DNA of 64,000 nucleotides. It comes from Planctomycetia bacterium (GTDB lineage Bacteria; Planctomycetota; Planctomycetia; Gemmatales; HRBIN36). The stretch is from assembly GCA_016795155.1 (NCBI GenBank), contig JAEUIE010000025.1, positions 43,332-107,331 of the forward strand, read 5' to 3'. The notes under the pieces were generated by a model that saw only the letters and a list, made by a program, of their open reading frames with translations, did no database searches and was not told the origin of the DNA. The position numbers and the translations under genes are program-made. Below, piece by piece: positions 17,077 through 25,788 of this stretch (position 1 is the first letter of the stretch; every line of letters starts with the position of its first letter).

Positions 17077-18690
17077 TTACTGCTTCTTTGGCAATGCCAA
17101 GCCGTTGATCTTCACTTCTGGCATCTGCAGATCAACCAGTACGGGTTCACGAGTGATAAACTGACCCGTGTTTCCAGCCACATCGGTTACTTCCAGCTTG
17201 AGATAGACCTGGTAAGGAGTGTTGGCTGGAACTCGCCAACGGAAAACACCATTATTAGGCTGCTTGTCAACCACCAGCTTCCACGGGCCAGTTGGATTCT
17301 CAGCCCACTCAATCTTGACTGGCCCACTAGCCAGATTGGCATCGATAGCATTCCATTTGATGTTTACCAGGTCTTTGCTCCCGGGAACCGTATCAAGCGG
17401 CGTGATGAGTTCGCAGACTGGTGCTGTGATATCAACACCGACACGAACCGCAGGCAACTCTCCAGAACTTGGAGCAGACTTTCCTAAGCCAGCACGATTC
17501 TTGACAACCATGGTAAAGCCGTAGATGCCTTCACCAGGAACATCAACACTGAACGGCCGGTTGGCATCTTCACGTTTATCAAGCAGTTGCCAGGTTTTTC
17601 CTGCATCCAGCGTGTAATAGAGTTCCAGGATGCCAACACCTGACGGGCCTGCTTTAACTTCAAAATCAAGATCAAGATGGAGTGAGTTGCTCCACAGCAC
17701 TGGTCCAGCGTTTCCCCGTTGAAATCCGGAATAACCACCGGTTGGATTATTACCTGCAGTTACATTGGTTGCTGCCTGAGGAATCGTGGAGGCAGGCTTA
17801 AAACCTGTTGGTGCATTGTTGTTCGCTGCGTTGCTTGCAGGTGCAGGCAAATTGCCAAGTGCAGGTGCGCTGCCCAGTGCTGGTATGGGATTATTGGTGG
17901 AAACCGGTGGTGGTAAAGTACCATCCACTTTGGGTGCTGCTTGATTCTGAGTGGTATTGCTGGTGGTCAATCCCAATGGTGGAACCATAGGTGCGGGTGG
18001 CAGCATGGGACTCGTATTTCCACTGCTTGCGTTTGCCTGACCGGATCCAACCTGGTTAGAGGTAACCATGGTGGTTGCCTGGATTTCTGTCTGATCTTCA
18101 CCCAGGTTTCCAGCTTTATCCTTGGATGTCACTCGAACCGACACTGTGCCCATGGCACCGGTATTGAATTGCTTTTTGCCATTGGCAACGGGTGTCAATG
18201 CAACGGCTTTCCAGGCATTGTCACCTTGAGCCCGGTATTGCAGGGTCAGGGTGTTCAGGTCGAGGTGTTCGTCCTGAACATCCCACGAAACAGTGATCTG
18301 ATCGTTCATGCGTTCCTGTGCCTGGACTTTGACAACAGGTCGCTTGGTATCAACGATAATCTTCAATTGAGGTTGAAGATCAGTCTCTTTGGCTGGCACA
18401 GTCTGCCCGGTACGGTTTACATAGCTGACGCTAAACCAGTATGTGCCATCCTGTGGCGCCAGGTATTTGAAGAATTCATCGGAGGGTTTTGCCGTGGCTT
18501 CTTTCTTCCACGTTTTACCCTGGTCTTGCGATACAAACAGTGTCAGCGACTGAGCTTCCTTGCGGATAGGCTCCGTTAGCGTGATGGGAATCTGCCAGTC
18601 GCGTTCAGAAAGATGTTCGATATCGTCCTGCGCGAACACATTCGACGTGACGAAAAGACCAGCGAATAGGATGCATACCAGACGTTGCAT
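17077..18690 (-). CDS. exported protein with Ig-like/FN3-like repeats and Pro/Asn-rich linker
   Basis: Exported protein of 537 residues with a clear signal peptide (MQRLVCILFAGLFVTSNVFA). Residues 25-210 contain two beta-rich segments with phrases typical of Ig-like or FN3-like domains (SLTLFVSQDQGKTWKK, TYWFSVSYVNRTGQ, VSVRVTSKDKAGNLGEDQT). A low-complexity Pro/Asn/Ala linker follows (about 215-320), then two more similar segments (LELYYTLDAGKTWQLLD, VYLKLEVTDVAGNTG). The repeated DAGKTW/DQGKTW and D-x-AGN phrases show internal duplication. No enzymatic motif is seen; a structural or adhesive cell-surface role is likely. GGGGGAGG stands 7 bases before the ATG, directly behind a predicted pseudoknot. 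Confidence 0.82.
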   Translation of the reverse strand: MQRLVCILFAGLFVTSNVFAQDDIEHLSERDWQIPITLTEPIRKEAQSLTLFVSQDQGKTWKKEATAKPSDEFFKYLAPQDGTYWFSVSYVNRTGQTVPAKETDLQPQLKIIVDTKRPVVKVQAQERMNDQITVSWDVQDEHLDLNTLTLQYRAQGDNAWKAVALTPVANGKKQFNTGAMGTVSVRVTSKDKAGNLGEDQTEIQATTMVTSNQVGSGQANASSGNTSPMLPPAPMVPPLGLTTSNTTQNQAAPKVDGTLPPPVSTNNPIPALGSAPALGNLPAPASNAANNNAPTGFKPASTIPQAATNVTAGNNPTGGYSGFQRGNAGPVLWSNSLHLDLDFEVKAGPSGVGILELYYTLDAGKTWQLLDKREDANRPFSVDVPGEGIYGFTMVVKNRAGLGKSAPSSGELPAVRVGVDITAPVCELITPLDTVPGSKDLVNIKWNAIDANLASGPVKIEWAENPTGPWKLVVDKQPNNGVFRWRVPANTPYQVYLKLEVTDVAGNTGQFITREPVLVDLQMPEVKINGLALPKKQ

Positions 18691-18699
18691 CGCAACACC

Positions 18700-18742
18700 T
18701 CCCCCGTTGGACAGCCTGAATTGTCCGACATGGTTTCAGGCT
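18700..18742 (-). promoter_or_regulatory. candidate H-type pseudoknot directly before the ribosome-binding site
   Basis: On the transcript, GTCGGACA (18729-18722) pairs with TGTCCAAC (18713-18706), 8 pairs including one G-U. The hairpin loop between them, ATTCAGGC (18721-18714), contains TTCAGGC, which pairs with GCCTGAA (18741-18735) upstream. Together they form a compact H-type pseudoknot. GGGGGAGG, the ribosome-binding site, begins 1-2 bases after it, so folding could control translation of the Ig-like protein. No Rfam family could be assigned. Confidence 0.55.
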
Positions 18743-18786
18743 GATGACGATCAACCGTTCAGGTCCCCACCTGCATTGATCGCACC

Positions 18787-18802
18787 CCTGCGCATGCGCA
18801 GG
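18787..18802. repeat. 16-base perfect palindrome in the long leader
   Basis: cctgcgcatgcgcagg is fully self-complementary and lies about 100 bases before the start of the Ig-like protein gene. It could be a protein-binding site or a stem of the leader RNA. The rest of 18803-18944 holds no gene. Confidence 0.5.
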
Positions 18803-18944
18803 AGTCTGTTATGGTCGTATCGGTCTTGAGTGCATGAGACTTGATGGAATTAATTCTTTTAATAATTCATGCTCAAGAAAAAGAAGATCAACGTAGATTC
18901 GTTTCAACAATATAGGGTAGATAGGTAAAATCAACTCTTCACAA

Positions 18945-19835
18945 TCAAACTGGTCGGCCCACAAAAAATCCACGAATTACTGCGATCAATACCAACAACA
19001 GTGTAGTGCCCACAAGACAGATGAAGATGATCCACTGTGCCAGAAACTTGTCTTCATGCAGGGTATCTTCCAGTTTCTGATATCCAAGGTTCAATAAGGT
19101 TTCCTGTACCTCAGGTGCAAGGGATACTTTGAGTGTACCACCGTAAAGCGTATCTTTCACGTTCGAACTGGAACGAGGCACCAGTTCTTCCTGGTACTCT
19201 ATCGCATCTTGAAAGACACCATGGTTTTTCAGCCAATCCAAATTCACCGTCGGGTAGTGCATCATCCAATTGACAGGCATACGTTCATTAATCCAGCGAT
19301 GAACGCTTTCAACTGCTTTCATATACAGTTGGCGATCAACATCTTTCTGACTCTGGCTACGTTCGCGATCCTTGACTTCCACAATCCAGGAAGTGGGGAT
19401 ACGAGGGGCATTGATGGTTGTCTTGACTACCCTGGTTGTGGATTTAGTGTTCTTAGACTTGGCTGTTATATTTGCCGAAGTAATGGCTTTGCGAGCTTCT
19501 TCCATACCGTCTTGAGCCGTTTGCAAGCTGTCTCGTATAGATTCACGAGCTTGATCAAGCCCGGAACGCAGTTCATCACGGAACTCATCAACAGCATCGC
19601 TGAAAGCATTTTTCGGACTATGCCGCTCTTCCTTCACGGAACCCATCCGCATTTTGGTAAAGCCCAGAAATACACTGACGACTACCAGCAGAACGCCCAG
19701 TCCAACCCACCAACTGGTTCCAGTGCGATGTGAGTTCTTGGATCGACGACCCATGACCATAGCAAGAACGATCAACCCACCCATTACGATGAAGATGAAA
19801 TTGAAGTTCAGGTTAAAGGTGCCGTTAGAACTCAT
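18945..19835 (-). CDS. uncharacterised membrane protein of a kinase/FHA operon
   Basis: Protein of 296 residues, no family recognised. An Asn/Phe-rich N-terminus leads into membrane segments at about 13-28 and 42-60. A charged helical region (about 70-125; DEFRDELRSGLDQARESI) suggests coiled coil, a mixed region follows, and a final membrane helix is at about 268-290. It is the last gene of a three-gene operon after a TPR/FHA protein and a transmembrane Ser/Thr kinase (gap of 67 bases to the kinase), so it may be a substrate or scaffold of that kinase. Short AT-rich DNA follows without a clear terminator. Confidence 0.75.
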   Translation of the reverse strand: MSSNGTFNLNFNFIFIVMGGLIVLAMVMGRRSKNSHRTGTSWWVGLGVLLVVVSVFLGFTKMRMGSVKEERHSPKNAFSDAVDEFRDELRSGLDQARESIRDSLQTAQDGMEEARKAITSANITAKSKNTKSTTRVVKTTINAPRIPTSWIVEVKDRERSQSQKDVDRQLYMKAVESVHRWINERMPVNWMMHYPTVNLDWLKNHGVFQDAIEYQEELVPRSSSNVKDTLYGGTLKVSLAPEVQETLLNLGYQKLEDTLHEDKFLAQWIIFICLVGTTLLLVLIAVIRGFFVGRPV

Positions 19836-19902
19836 GATTTTTATCTGGGTTGAATGTCAGTATAGATCATTCGTTTAAAGTAGTTGTCGATTTATGTGAA
19901 TA

Positions 19903-21483
19903 TCAGGCGGTTCGCCACCGTAGTTTGCGGGAGGCTCTGGGCAGTGGCGCCGACCAGGGACTTGCTAATTGTATCACGATATTGGCTATGGTGAGAATAA
20001 TCACTACAGCAGGAATTTCTCTACTGGCATTCAGATTTTCCGTGACTGCCTTTTCATTGCCCAGCATCATGATTCCAACGATGAGATAGCCCACAATTCC
20101 AGTGATCACGGTGGACCAGAAGTTGAAACGACTGGTGCGATAGCGCGGCGTTAATTCCCACCATCGTAGTGCAAACAGACCAACTCCGAAAAAGAATGCA
20201 TGGTAGACCATGATCCAGAGCGTCTGCTGCCCAATCTGGTTACTGGTAATCGTGCGGGCATCGAAATTCAGTGGGCTCATGAAGCCTGACATGGCTCCGA
20301 TGCCCAGGCCGCATGCCAACAGGATGGATCGCCGTGGCCAGGGGTCCCCTGGTCTTCCATCCCAGATTTTGCCGGTGATAAGAACTGTCCATGTCGTCAG
20401 GATCAGAGCGTTGAGCATCCCAAGATACTCACGAACGTGAAAATCACCTTTCACCGGGCCAACAATAGCTGCCCAGATCATAACACCGAGAACCGAAAAC
20501 AGAGTGGCTTGAACCATAGACCAGAGCAATTCTGAGATCTTGTCTCGCCCCCAGCTGCCGGAGGAACTTAGTGGTACCGTGGCAGGCTTGCTTGGAGTAG
20601 CAGGGTAAGGAGTTGTCAACTGGGATGGGCTACCAGCCAGGGCAGCCACTGGTACAGGCATAGGTTTGGGCATGCTCTTAGGCACTGTCTTGCCTGCAAT
20701 CTTAGCCACTTCTTCAGCAAACTGGCTGAAGGTCTGATATCGCTCTGCTGGATTCTTGACCAGTGATTTTTCGATGACTTCCTTATACTCCTTAGGCACC
20801 AGGGATAAATCAGCCTGGGAGGTGAGATGCTTCATCAATATCTCGCCCACTGTTTCACCATCAAACGGTAGTTTGCCAGTCATCATCTCATACAGCATGA
20901 CACCGGCAGCATAGATATCAACCTGCTTGCCGTAGTTACCTGTTGAGATTTCCGGAGCCATGTAATGAACTGTACCGATCGATTGTGTCTGCGGACTTTT
21001 CTGAGTGCCACTGATGAATTTGCACAGACCGTAATCACCTACTTTGACCAGACCATTCTCGATAAAAACGTTGGCTGGCTTCAGATCGCGGTGCACGATT
21101 CCGCTTTCATGCAGCGTCTGCATGGCCAGGCAGAGTTCCTGGAAAATACTCTGCACCTGATCAATGGGTAAGCCTTCTGCGTGCCGGTTCAATACATGCG
21201 ACAGGCTCTCCCCAGCTACATACTCCATGATGACCCAGTTATCGCCCTGTTCATCCATCTTGATGTCGTAAAGGGAAACCAGGTTTTGATGCTTCAGGTT
21301 GATGCACTGCTGCATGCCACGCAGTTCAACTTCTGCATTGCCGCGTACCAGCTTGAGGGCGACTTCCTTGCCTGCTTCAGAAACGGCATAGTAAACTTCA
21401 CCAAACCCGCCCTGGCCAATGCCACGCTTGATGACATATCCCGATAGCGGGCGATCACCAGAGGTATACACGAACTTGGACAT
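19903..21483 (-). CDS. Ser/Thr protein kinase with multi-helix membrane C-terminus
   Basis: PknB-type kinase of 526 residues. The glycine loop IGQGGFGEVYYA is near residue 20, the ATP-anchoring Lys is in VALKLV, and the catalytic loop is HRDLKPANV near 130. The metal-binding motif is DYG instead of DFG (VGDYGL), and the activation segment ends MAPEI. A Pro-rich linker (about 270-320; SMPKPMPVPVAALAG) leads to about five membrane segments (330-510). Kinase and APE-type features look intact, so it should be active on the cytosolic side. The FHA protein encoded just upstream (48-base gap) is a likely phosphothreonine reader for it. Confidence 0.92.
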   Translation of the reverse strand: MSKFVYTSGDRPLSGYVIKRGIGQGGFGEVYYAVSEAGKEVALKLVRGNAEVELRGMQQCINLKHQNLVSLYDIKMDEQGDNWVIMEYVAGESLSHVLNRHAEGLPIDQVQSIFQELCLAMQTLHESGIVHRDLKPANVFIENGLVKVGDYGLCKFISGTQKSPQTQSIGTVHYMAPEISTGNYGKQVDIYAAGVMLYEMMTGKLPFDGETVGEILMKHLTSQADLSLVPKEYKEVIEKSLVKNPAERYQTFSQFAEEVAKIAGKTVPKSMPKPMPVPVAALAGSPSQLTTPYPATPSKPATVPLSSSGSWGRDKISELLWSMVQATLFSVLGVMIWAAIVGPVKGDFHVREYLGMLNALILTTWTVLITGKIWDGRPGDPWPRRSILLACGLGIGAMSGFMSPLNFDARTITSNQIGQQTLWIMVYHAFFFGVGLFALRWWELTPRYRTSRFNFWSTVITGIVGYLIVGIMMLGNEKAVTENLNASREIPAVVIILTIANIVIQLASPWSAPLPRASRKLRWRTA

Positions 21484-21530
21484 GACGTCACCTTATGATC
21501 ACACGGTGCAAAGCCTGCTGTGCACCGTAA

Positions 21531-22904
21531 TTAATTTCCGAGAAAACGCGGACCGACCGATTCCAGTTTCAAGCGTACTTCATCTACACAAATGGTTGAT
21601 TTCATGGTCACCGGCGTACGTCCCTTGCAAGCCTGACCATCTATTTCGTAAGGCCCGGAACACTGTATAGCCAGGCTTTCCCCCTGACGCACAATGGCCA
21701 GCGGGCGTGACAACCCTGGCACCATCACATGTGTTCCTTCATGATCTCCCATCAGGCAAGCATCCGACATCAGTAAGACACCATCGATGCTTAAGGGCAG
21801 ACGATGCCGACTGATGAGTTCAAGCCGGGCTGTACCACTGACAGCAAGGGGTTGCCTGAAGCGTATTTTGCAGGCAGTCCCCAGGGTCAACTCGTCGCCA
21901 TCCTTGAGTACCACTTTTTCTACAGGTTTTCCATTTACCTGTACCTGACGTACTGCTTCGAGTACATACCCGCCTTCTTTATCGCGGTTCAAGTAGGCAT
22001 GCAGTCGGGAAACATCAGCAAACAGGGGAATGTCAACGGTGGCATCTCCCGTTGCACGACCCAGGCTCACGCGAGGCGACAGACATAACAGATACCCGCC
22101 CACTCCATCAATCCAGCATAACAGCCGTCTTGGTGCATCTTCAATGGAATTTTGAGGGTTGGCTTTCTCCTGTGCCGGTGCCGCCGCACCATGATCAGGT
22201 CCATGCAGAACCGTCGGGGGTTCCAGCATACGCCAGGCTTTTGCTCGTGCTTTCCTGATCTCGGCATGCTCTGGAGCTAATGCAAGCAGGTTATCTGCCA
22301 GTTTTACTACTTGTCGCCAATGCTGTTGTTCAACGGCTTGATGCAATTGATCACATTGTGCCGGGAACTCTACCTGATGTCTTTTCCATTCGGCATGCAG
22401 GCTCACCAGTGTAGGCACCTTTTGATACGCAACGCGCTCAATGGTCTGAATGGCCTGGAGAAATTCCCCTTGTTGTGCATGGTCACGGGCTACCAGCCAG
22501 GCTCTGGCTGTCTGTTCGTATTGTTCCAGTTCCTGTTGGGAAACGGGTTGATGCCTCATTGCTTCGATGAGGGCAAGTGCTTCGGAAGGCTGTCCCTGAT
22601 CCAGTATGGATTTGACACCCGATAGTTTCAGATGAACGAGTTCGTTTTTCACCAGATCAATATTGGCTTGCGCTACACCGGCTTCCCGGGCATACTTGAG
22701 ATCTTTCAAGGCAGCATCCAGGTTATTCTGCTTGCCGAGTTGCTTAGCCCGTGCCAGGAACGCAATGCCACAACGTAACAGGTATTCTTGAGTGTTCTGA
22801 TGTCTGCGCAGTGATGGATTCTGAAGCAGATTCCAGGCTTCATCCAGCTTGCCAGCTTGGAGGGCTGTGTTGATTTGCCGATACATAAGCCAGGACTTCA
22901 GCAT
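21531..22904 (-). CDS. TPR-like/FHA domain protein paired with Ser/Thr kinase
   Basis: Protein of about 457 residues. The N-terminal half is helical and TPR-like (DEAWNLLQ, EALALIEAM, GEFLQAIQTIE). The FHA domain is at about 270-350, with its signature Gly-Arg (VSLGRATG), Ser (ADVSRLHA) and VNGKPVEK segments. A second beta-rich part follows (SRHRLPLSIDGVLLM). FHA domains bind phosphothreonine, so this is probably the adaptor of the kinase encoded next. The start is uncertain: ATGs at 22949, 22904 and 22886 all lack a good ribosome-binding site; 22904 is preferred because the residues before it do not look like the rest of the protein. Confidence 0.82.
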   Translation of the reverse strand: MLKSWLMYRQINTALQAGKLDEAWNLLQNPSLRRHQNTQEYLLRCGIAFLARAKQLGKQNNLDAALKDLKYAREAGVAQANIDLVKNELVHLKLSGVKSILDQGQPSEALALIEAMRHQPVSQQELEQYEQTARAWLVARDHAQQGEFLQAIQTIERVAYQKVPTLVSLHAEWKRHQVEFPAQCDQLHQAVEQQHWRQVVKLADNLLALAPEHAEIRKARAKAWRMLEPPTVLHGPDHGAAAPAQEKANPQNSIEDAPRRLLCWIDGVGGYLLCLSPRVSLGRATGDATVDIPLFADVSRLHAYLNRDKEGGYVLEAVRQVQVNGKPVEKVVLKDGDELTLGTACKIRFRQPLAVSGTARLELISRHRLPLSIDGVLLMSDACLMGDHEGTHVMVPGLSRPLAIVRQGESLAIQCSGPYEIDGQACKGRTPVTMKSTICVDEVRLKLESVGPRFLGN

Positions 22905-23064
22905 GGTTAAGAAAACGCAATCACGGAAACATACCCAGTACAACCACATTAGGTTGCACGGGGTTACCGAATATATCCTACATTCAGGCTATCAGATGTT
23001 CGCTGAAGACGGGACTGGATTTATCACGTTCTGCTAAAAACTGTATTCATCTATCGTTCAAATA

Positions 23065-23100
23065 GAAAACCACGGCAAAAATGTACTTTTTGCCGTGGTT
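23065..23100 (-). terminator. intrinsic terminator after efp
   Basis: Perfect 14-base stem (aaccacggcaaaaa / tttttgccgtggtt, 23068-23100) with a 5-base loop, followed by TTTTC on the minus strand; 16 bases after the efp stop codon. Confidence 0.8.
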
Positions 23101-23116
23101 TCATGGGTATCCGAAA

Positions 23117-23686
23117 TTAATTCTTAACACGTTCCAGGTATTCACCTGTGCGTGTATCAATCTTAATGAGTTCACCTACGCCAACAAATGGTGGCACGGT
23201 AACCTTAAGGCCAGTTTCTGTAATAGCTGGCTTATATTGTGCAGCTGCTGTAGCGCCTTTCATCGAAGGCTCTGTTTCCGTTACATGCAACTCTACGGTT
23301 GGTGGCAGTTCAACGCTAATCGGATTTCCTTCATAGAACACAACAAATGCCTTCGTGTTGGGTTTCAGAAAACCCATCAATTCGCCTACCAGTTCAGGCT
23401 GCAGGGTTACCTGTTCGAAGTTTTCACTGTCCATGAAAACATACCCATCGGTATCCTGGTAAATGTATTCCATTTCCCGTTTATCAAGAAACGCTGTTTC
23501 AACCTTGTCCTCAGGCTTGAAACGCTTTTCCACCACGTTACCGGTCTTCAGGCTTTTGATCTTCAAGGTCAAGATGGCTCGCCAGTTGCCCGGCGTATGG
23601 AGAGAACGATCTACGACGCTATACAAATTGTTGTCTTCTCCAACAATGACCATTCCCTTACGTACTTCACTGTATTCAATTGGCAC
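23117..23686 (-). CDS. efp: translation elongation factor P, Asn at the tip position
   Basis: EF-P of 189 residues, which relieves ribosome stalling at polyproline. The family-typical start is a GTG at 23686, giving a beginning MPIEYSEVRKGMVI, with GGAG 8 bases upstream; the frame is open to 23809 but that extension is not EF-P-like. The three beta domains are complete, and the C-terminal signature region is present (TGLKVTVPPFVGVGELIKID, GEYLERVKN). The tip loop reads TPGNW, so residue 34, a modified Lys in E. coli (PGKG), is Asn here. It would therefore not need EpmA/EarP-type modification. A terminator follows; the hydrolase gene is 92 bases upstream. Confidence 0.95.
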   Translation of the reverse strand: MPIEYSEVRKGMVIVGEDNNLYSVVDRSLHTPGNWRAILTLKIKSLKTGNVVEKRFKPEDKVETAFLDKREMEYIYQDTDGYVFMDSENFEQVTLQPELVGELMGFLKPNTKAFVVFYEGNPISVELPPTVELHVTETEPSMKGATAAAQYKPAITETGLKVTVPPFVGVGELIKIDTRTGEYLERVKN

Positions 23687-23778
23687 GACCAACACTCCAA
23701 GAATGGATGCCCAGGCATCCTCACTATTCAGTAGAGCTATTGTTATAGGACGGATAGTAAGGTGGAGAAGGTGAAGGC

Positions 23779-24618
23779 CTAAACTTCTTTGCCATGTGAT
23801 GATATCCAATGAAGAATATCTTCAACAAATGGACAACCAGGTTCGAATTCGAGCGTATGGTGAGCAGACGGATATTCAATGATTGTGCTTTTGTCAGATT
23901 TCTGTTCCAGCCATAAACGGGTATCTCGGTTTCGAATGATACGATCCTGCCCTGCCAGCAGCAACAGCGTGGGAACGGGTTGTAATTTCTGGATGCGTTG
24001 CACGGCTTTGTCCAACCAGAAACTTTCTACCAGCAACCGGGCAGTTGCATGGTGCAACGATAACGGATCATGCTTTAAGTAATCTTGATTGCCTGGCTGA
24101 GCAGTAAACAACTCAGGATCATTAAGCGGAATGGGAAAATTCTTGAGCGGAGTAATGTATCTGGAACGGGCTATGCCCAGTCGAACTGACAATGGCGGTG
24201 ATACCTGTGGAAATAAACCGGGACACAAGAGCACCAGTTGATCCATCACGGGTTGAGGTTCCGCGCACAGCATGGCTCCCAGTTTCCCGGCCCACGAAGT
24301 GGCCAGAAGTGTTACGGGAACATTTAATCCATCAGCTTGGATCAATTCGCGGATGTCACTCAGCAATCGCTGATAACTGGGTATGTCGCCACGGTTCTTC
24401 CAGTTCAGCCCGGAGCCACGGCGATCCAGATAAGTAACAATATAACCCGCTTCAGCAAACTTGCGTGATGATTTTTCATACCAGCCACCATGACTTTGAA
24501 TACCGTGCAGGCAAACAAGATGTCCTTTCACCTCGCCATCAGGAACATAGGCACGAAAGTGCAGCGGATAGCCATCACTGGCTTTGAAGATCATGATCCG
24601 AGAAGTGACATTAGCCAA
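23779..24618 (-). CDS. alpha/beta hydrolase (monoglyceride lipase/S33-like)
   Basis: Alpha/beta hydrolase of 279 residues. The oxyanion region is CLHGIQSHGGWYE near 35-48, DRRGSGLN lies near 65-72, and the nucleophile elbow is ATSWAG (Ser near 109; Ala replaces the first Gly of GxSxG). The acid is probably Asp in AGQDRI, the base His in SAHHTLEFE. This resembles lysophospholipase or monoglyceride-lipase-like enzymes; no signal peptide, so cytosolic. It overlaps the upstream enolase-superfamily gene by 8 bases, so the two are translationally coupled and may act on related substrates, but the substrate is unknown. Confidence 0.88.
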   Translation of the reverse strand: MANVTSRIMIFKASDGYPLHFRAYVPDGEVKGHLVCLHGIQSHGGWYEKSSRKFAEAGYIVTYLDRRGSGLNWKNRGDIPSYQRLLSDIRELIQADGLNVPVTLLATSWAGKLGAMLCAEPQPVMDQLVLLCPGLFPQVSPPLSVRLGIARSRYITPLKNFPIPLNDPELFTAQPGNQDYLKHDPLSLHHATARLLVESFWLDKAVQRIQKLQPVPTLLLLAGQDRIIRNRDTRLWLEQKSDKSTIIEYPSAHHTLEFEPGCPFVEDILHWISSHGKEV

Positions 24619-25783
24619 GGATCACCACCTTGCTTTGGGTGACTCTCTCAACTGCATCGTGATGGATTTGAATGCCAAGTCCAGGCCCGTTCAATGCAGC
24701 GGCTTTGCCTCCCACGCCGAAGGTTATGTCGTGCATGCCCAGCGATTCTTTCACCAGCCAGCGATCGTACGAGCCTTCCAGAGCCAGCAAACCTTTTACA
24801 CTGCAAGCGAAGTGCCTGCCCGCTGCAGAGAGCACCGCAGTTTCCCCCACCTGACAACCTAATTGCAAGCCCAAGCGATGTTGCTGAGCAAACTGGGCCA
24901 GTTTCAATGTCCTGATGAATCCTCCACATTTGGAGAGTCGCAGGTTGAACAAGTCTCCCCACCTTTCCTGCACACATTGCTGTGCATCTGCCATACCGCA
25001 AAGAGACTCATCCAGCATCACTGGCATGGGGATGGCAGCGCGAATCCTGGCAAGTTTGCCGATCTCCTCATGCAGGACAGGCTGCTCTACCCAACGAATC
25101 TGAAAAGGCGACAACTGCTCCCAGTGCTCGGCGACTTCATCCACCTTCCATGCCTCATTGGCATCGAGACGCAGTTCCATACCCGATCCCATATACTTGC
25201 GGATGGTTCGCAAGCGTGCAACATCGTTCTGGCCTGCAATCCCCACTTTCACTTTACATTGCTTGAAACCAAACCAACGCCGTGTCATAGCCTGCATTGC
25301 CAGTTTGAAGCCGGTCGCTGATGTGATAGCTACGCTATACTGAATCCGATCTCGCGGTTGAAAGAGTTCAGGTGCGATGATGTTAGTAACCGAACTGAGG
25401 GGCTTCTGAAAATAATGTCCCCAGGCATCCAGCCAGGCGAGTTCCACAGCACAGCGGACTGCATGGGTGCTGATGCCACGCGCATCGTCCTGCTGGATGG
25501 AGGTAATATTCCAGCTTTCAATAGCACGAATGGCTTCTTCAAAACTTGCTGGACTGATTTTCAGGGGAGAAAGGTCATTCTTTTGCAGCACAGCAAGTGC
25601 TGATGCAATCGTTTCACCCGTGACATAATCACGGGGAACTCCTTCGCCATATCCTACTATGCCATTTCCGAGATGGCATTCCATCAGCAGATTGTCCGTC
25701 TCACGACGTTCATGAGACGCATGCTTGATGGGCTTGCGTAGCGGAATGCGTATGTGGCGGGCAACCAGCTTCTGGATATTCAT
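24611..25783 (-). CDS. mandelate racemase/muconate lactonizing enzyme family protein
   Basis: Enolase-superfamily enzyme of 390 residues. The capping domain is at 1-130 and the barrel carries all expected catalytic motifs of the MLE subgroup: K-x-K (CKVKVG) near 175, metal ligands in LDANEAW near 203, VEQP near 230 and LDES near 254, and the second base Lys in RLSKCGG near 281. Candidate activities include dipeptide epimerase, muconate cycloisomerase or o-succinylbenzoate synthase; no menaquinone or catechol genes are nearby, so the choice stays open. It is the first gene of a pair with the alpha/beta hydrolase (8-base overlap). The gap to the upstream barrel-protein gene is only 5 bases, so all three are likely co-transcribed. 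Confidence 0.9.
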   Translation of the reverse strand: MNIQKLVARHIRIPLRKPIKHASHERRETDNLLMECHLGNGIVGYGEGVPRDYVTGETIASALAVLQKNDLSPLKISPASFEEAIRAIESWNITSIQQDDARGISTHAVRCAVELAWLDAWGHYFQKPLSSVTNIIAPELFQPRDRIQYSVAITSATGFKLAMQAMTRRWFGFKQCKVKVGIAGQNDVARLRTIRKYMGSGMELRLDANEAWKVDEVAEHWEQLSPFQIRWVEQPVLHEEIGKLARIRAAIPMPVMLDESLCGMADAQQCVQERWGDLFNLRLSKCGGFIRTLKLAQFAQQHRLGLQLGCQVGETAVLSAAGRHFACSVKGLLALEGSYDRWLVKESLGMHDITFGVGGKAAALNGPGLGIQIHHDAVERVTQSKVVILG

Positions 25784-25788
25784 CCTGA

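Noticed and set aside
17941..18579. 212-codon open frame on the plus strand
   Set aside because: Antisense to the Ig-like exported protein gene; no protein features.
23687..23809. Upstream extension of efp
   Set aside because: The extra 41 residues do not resemble EF-P; the GTG at 23686 with GGAG upstream gives the usual N-terminus and length.
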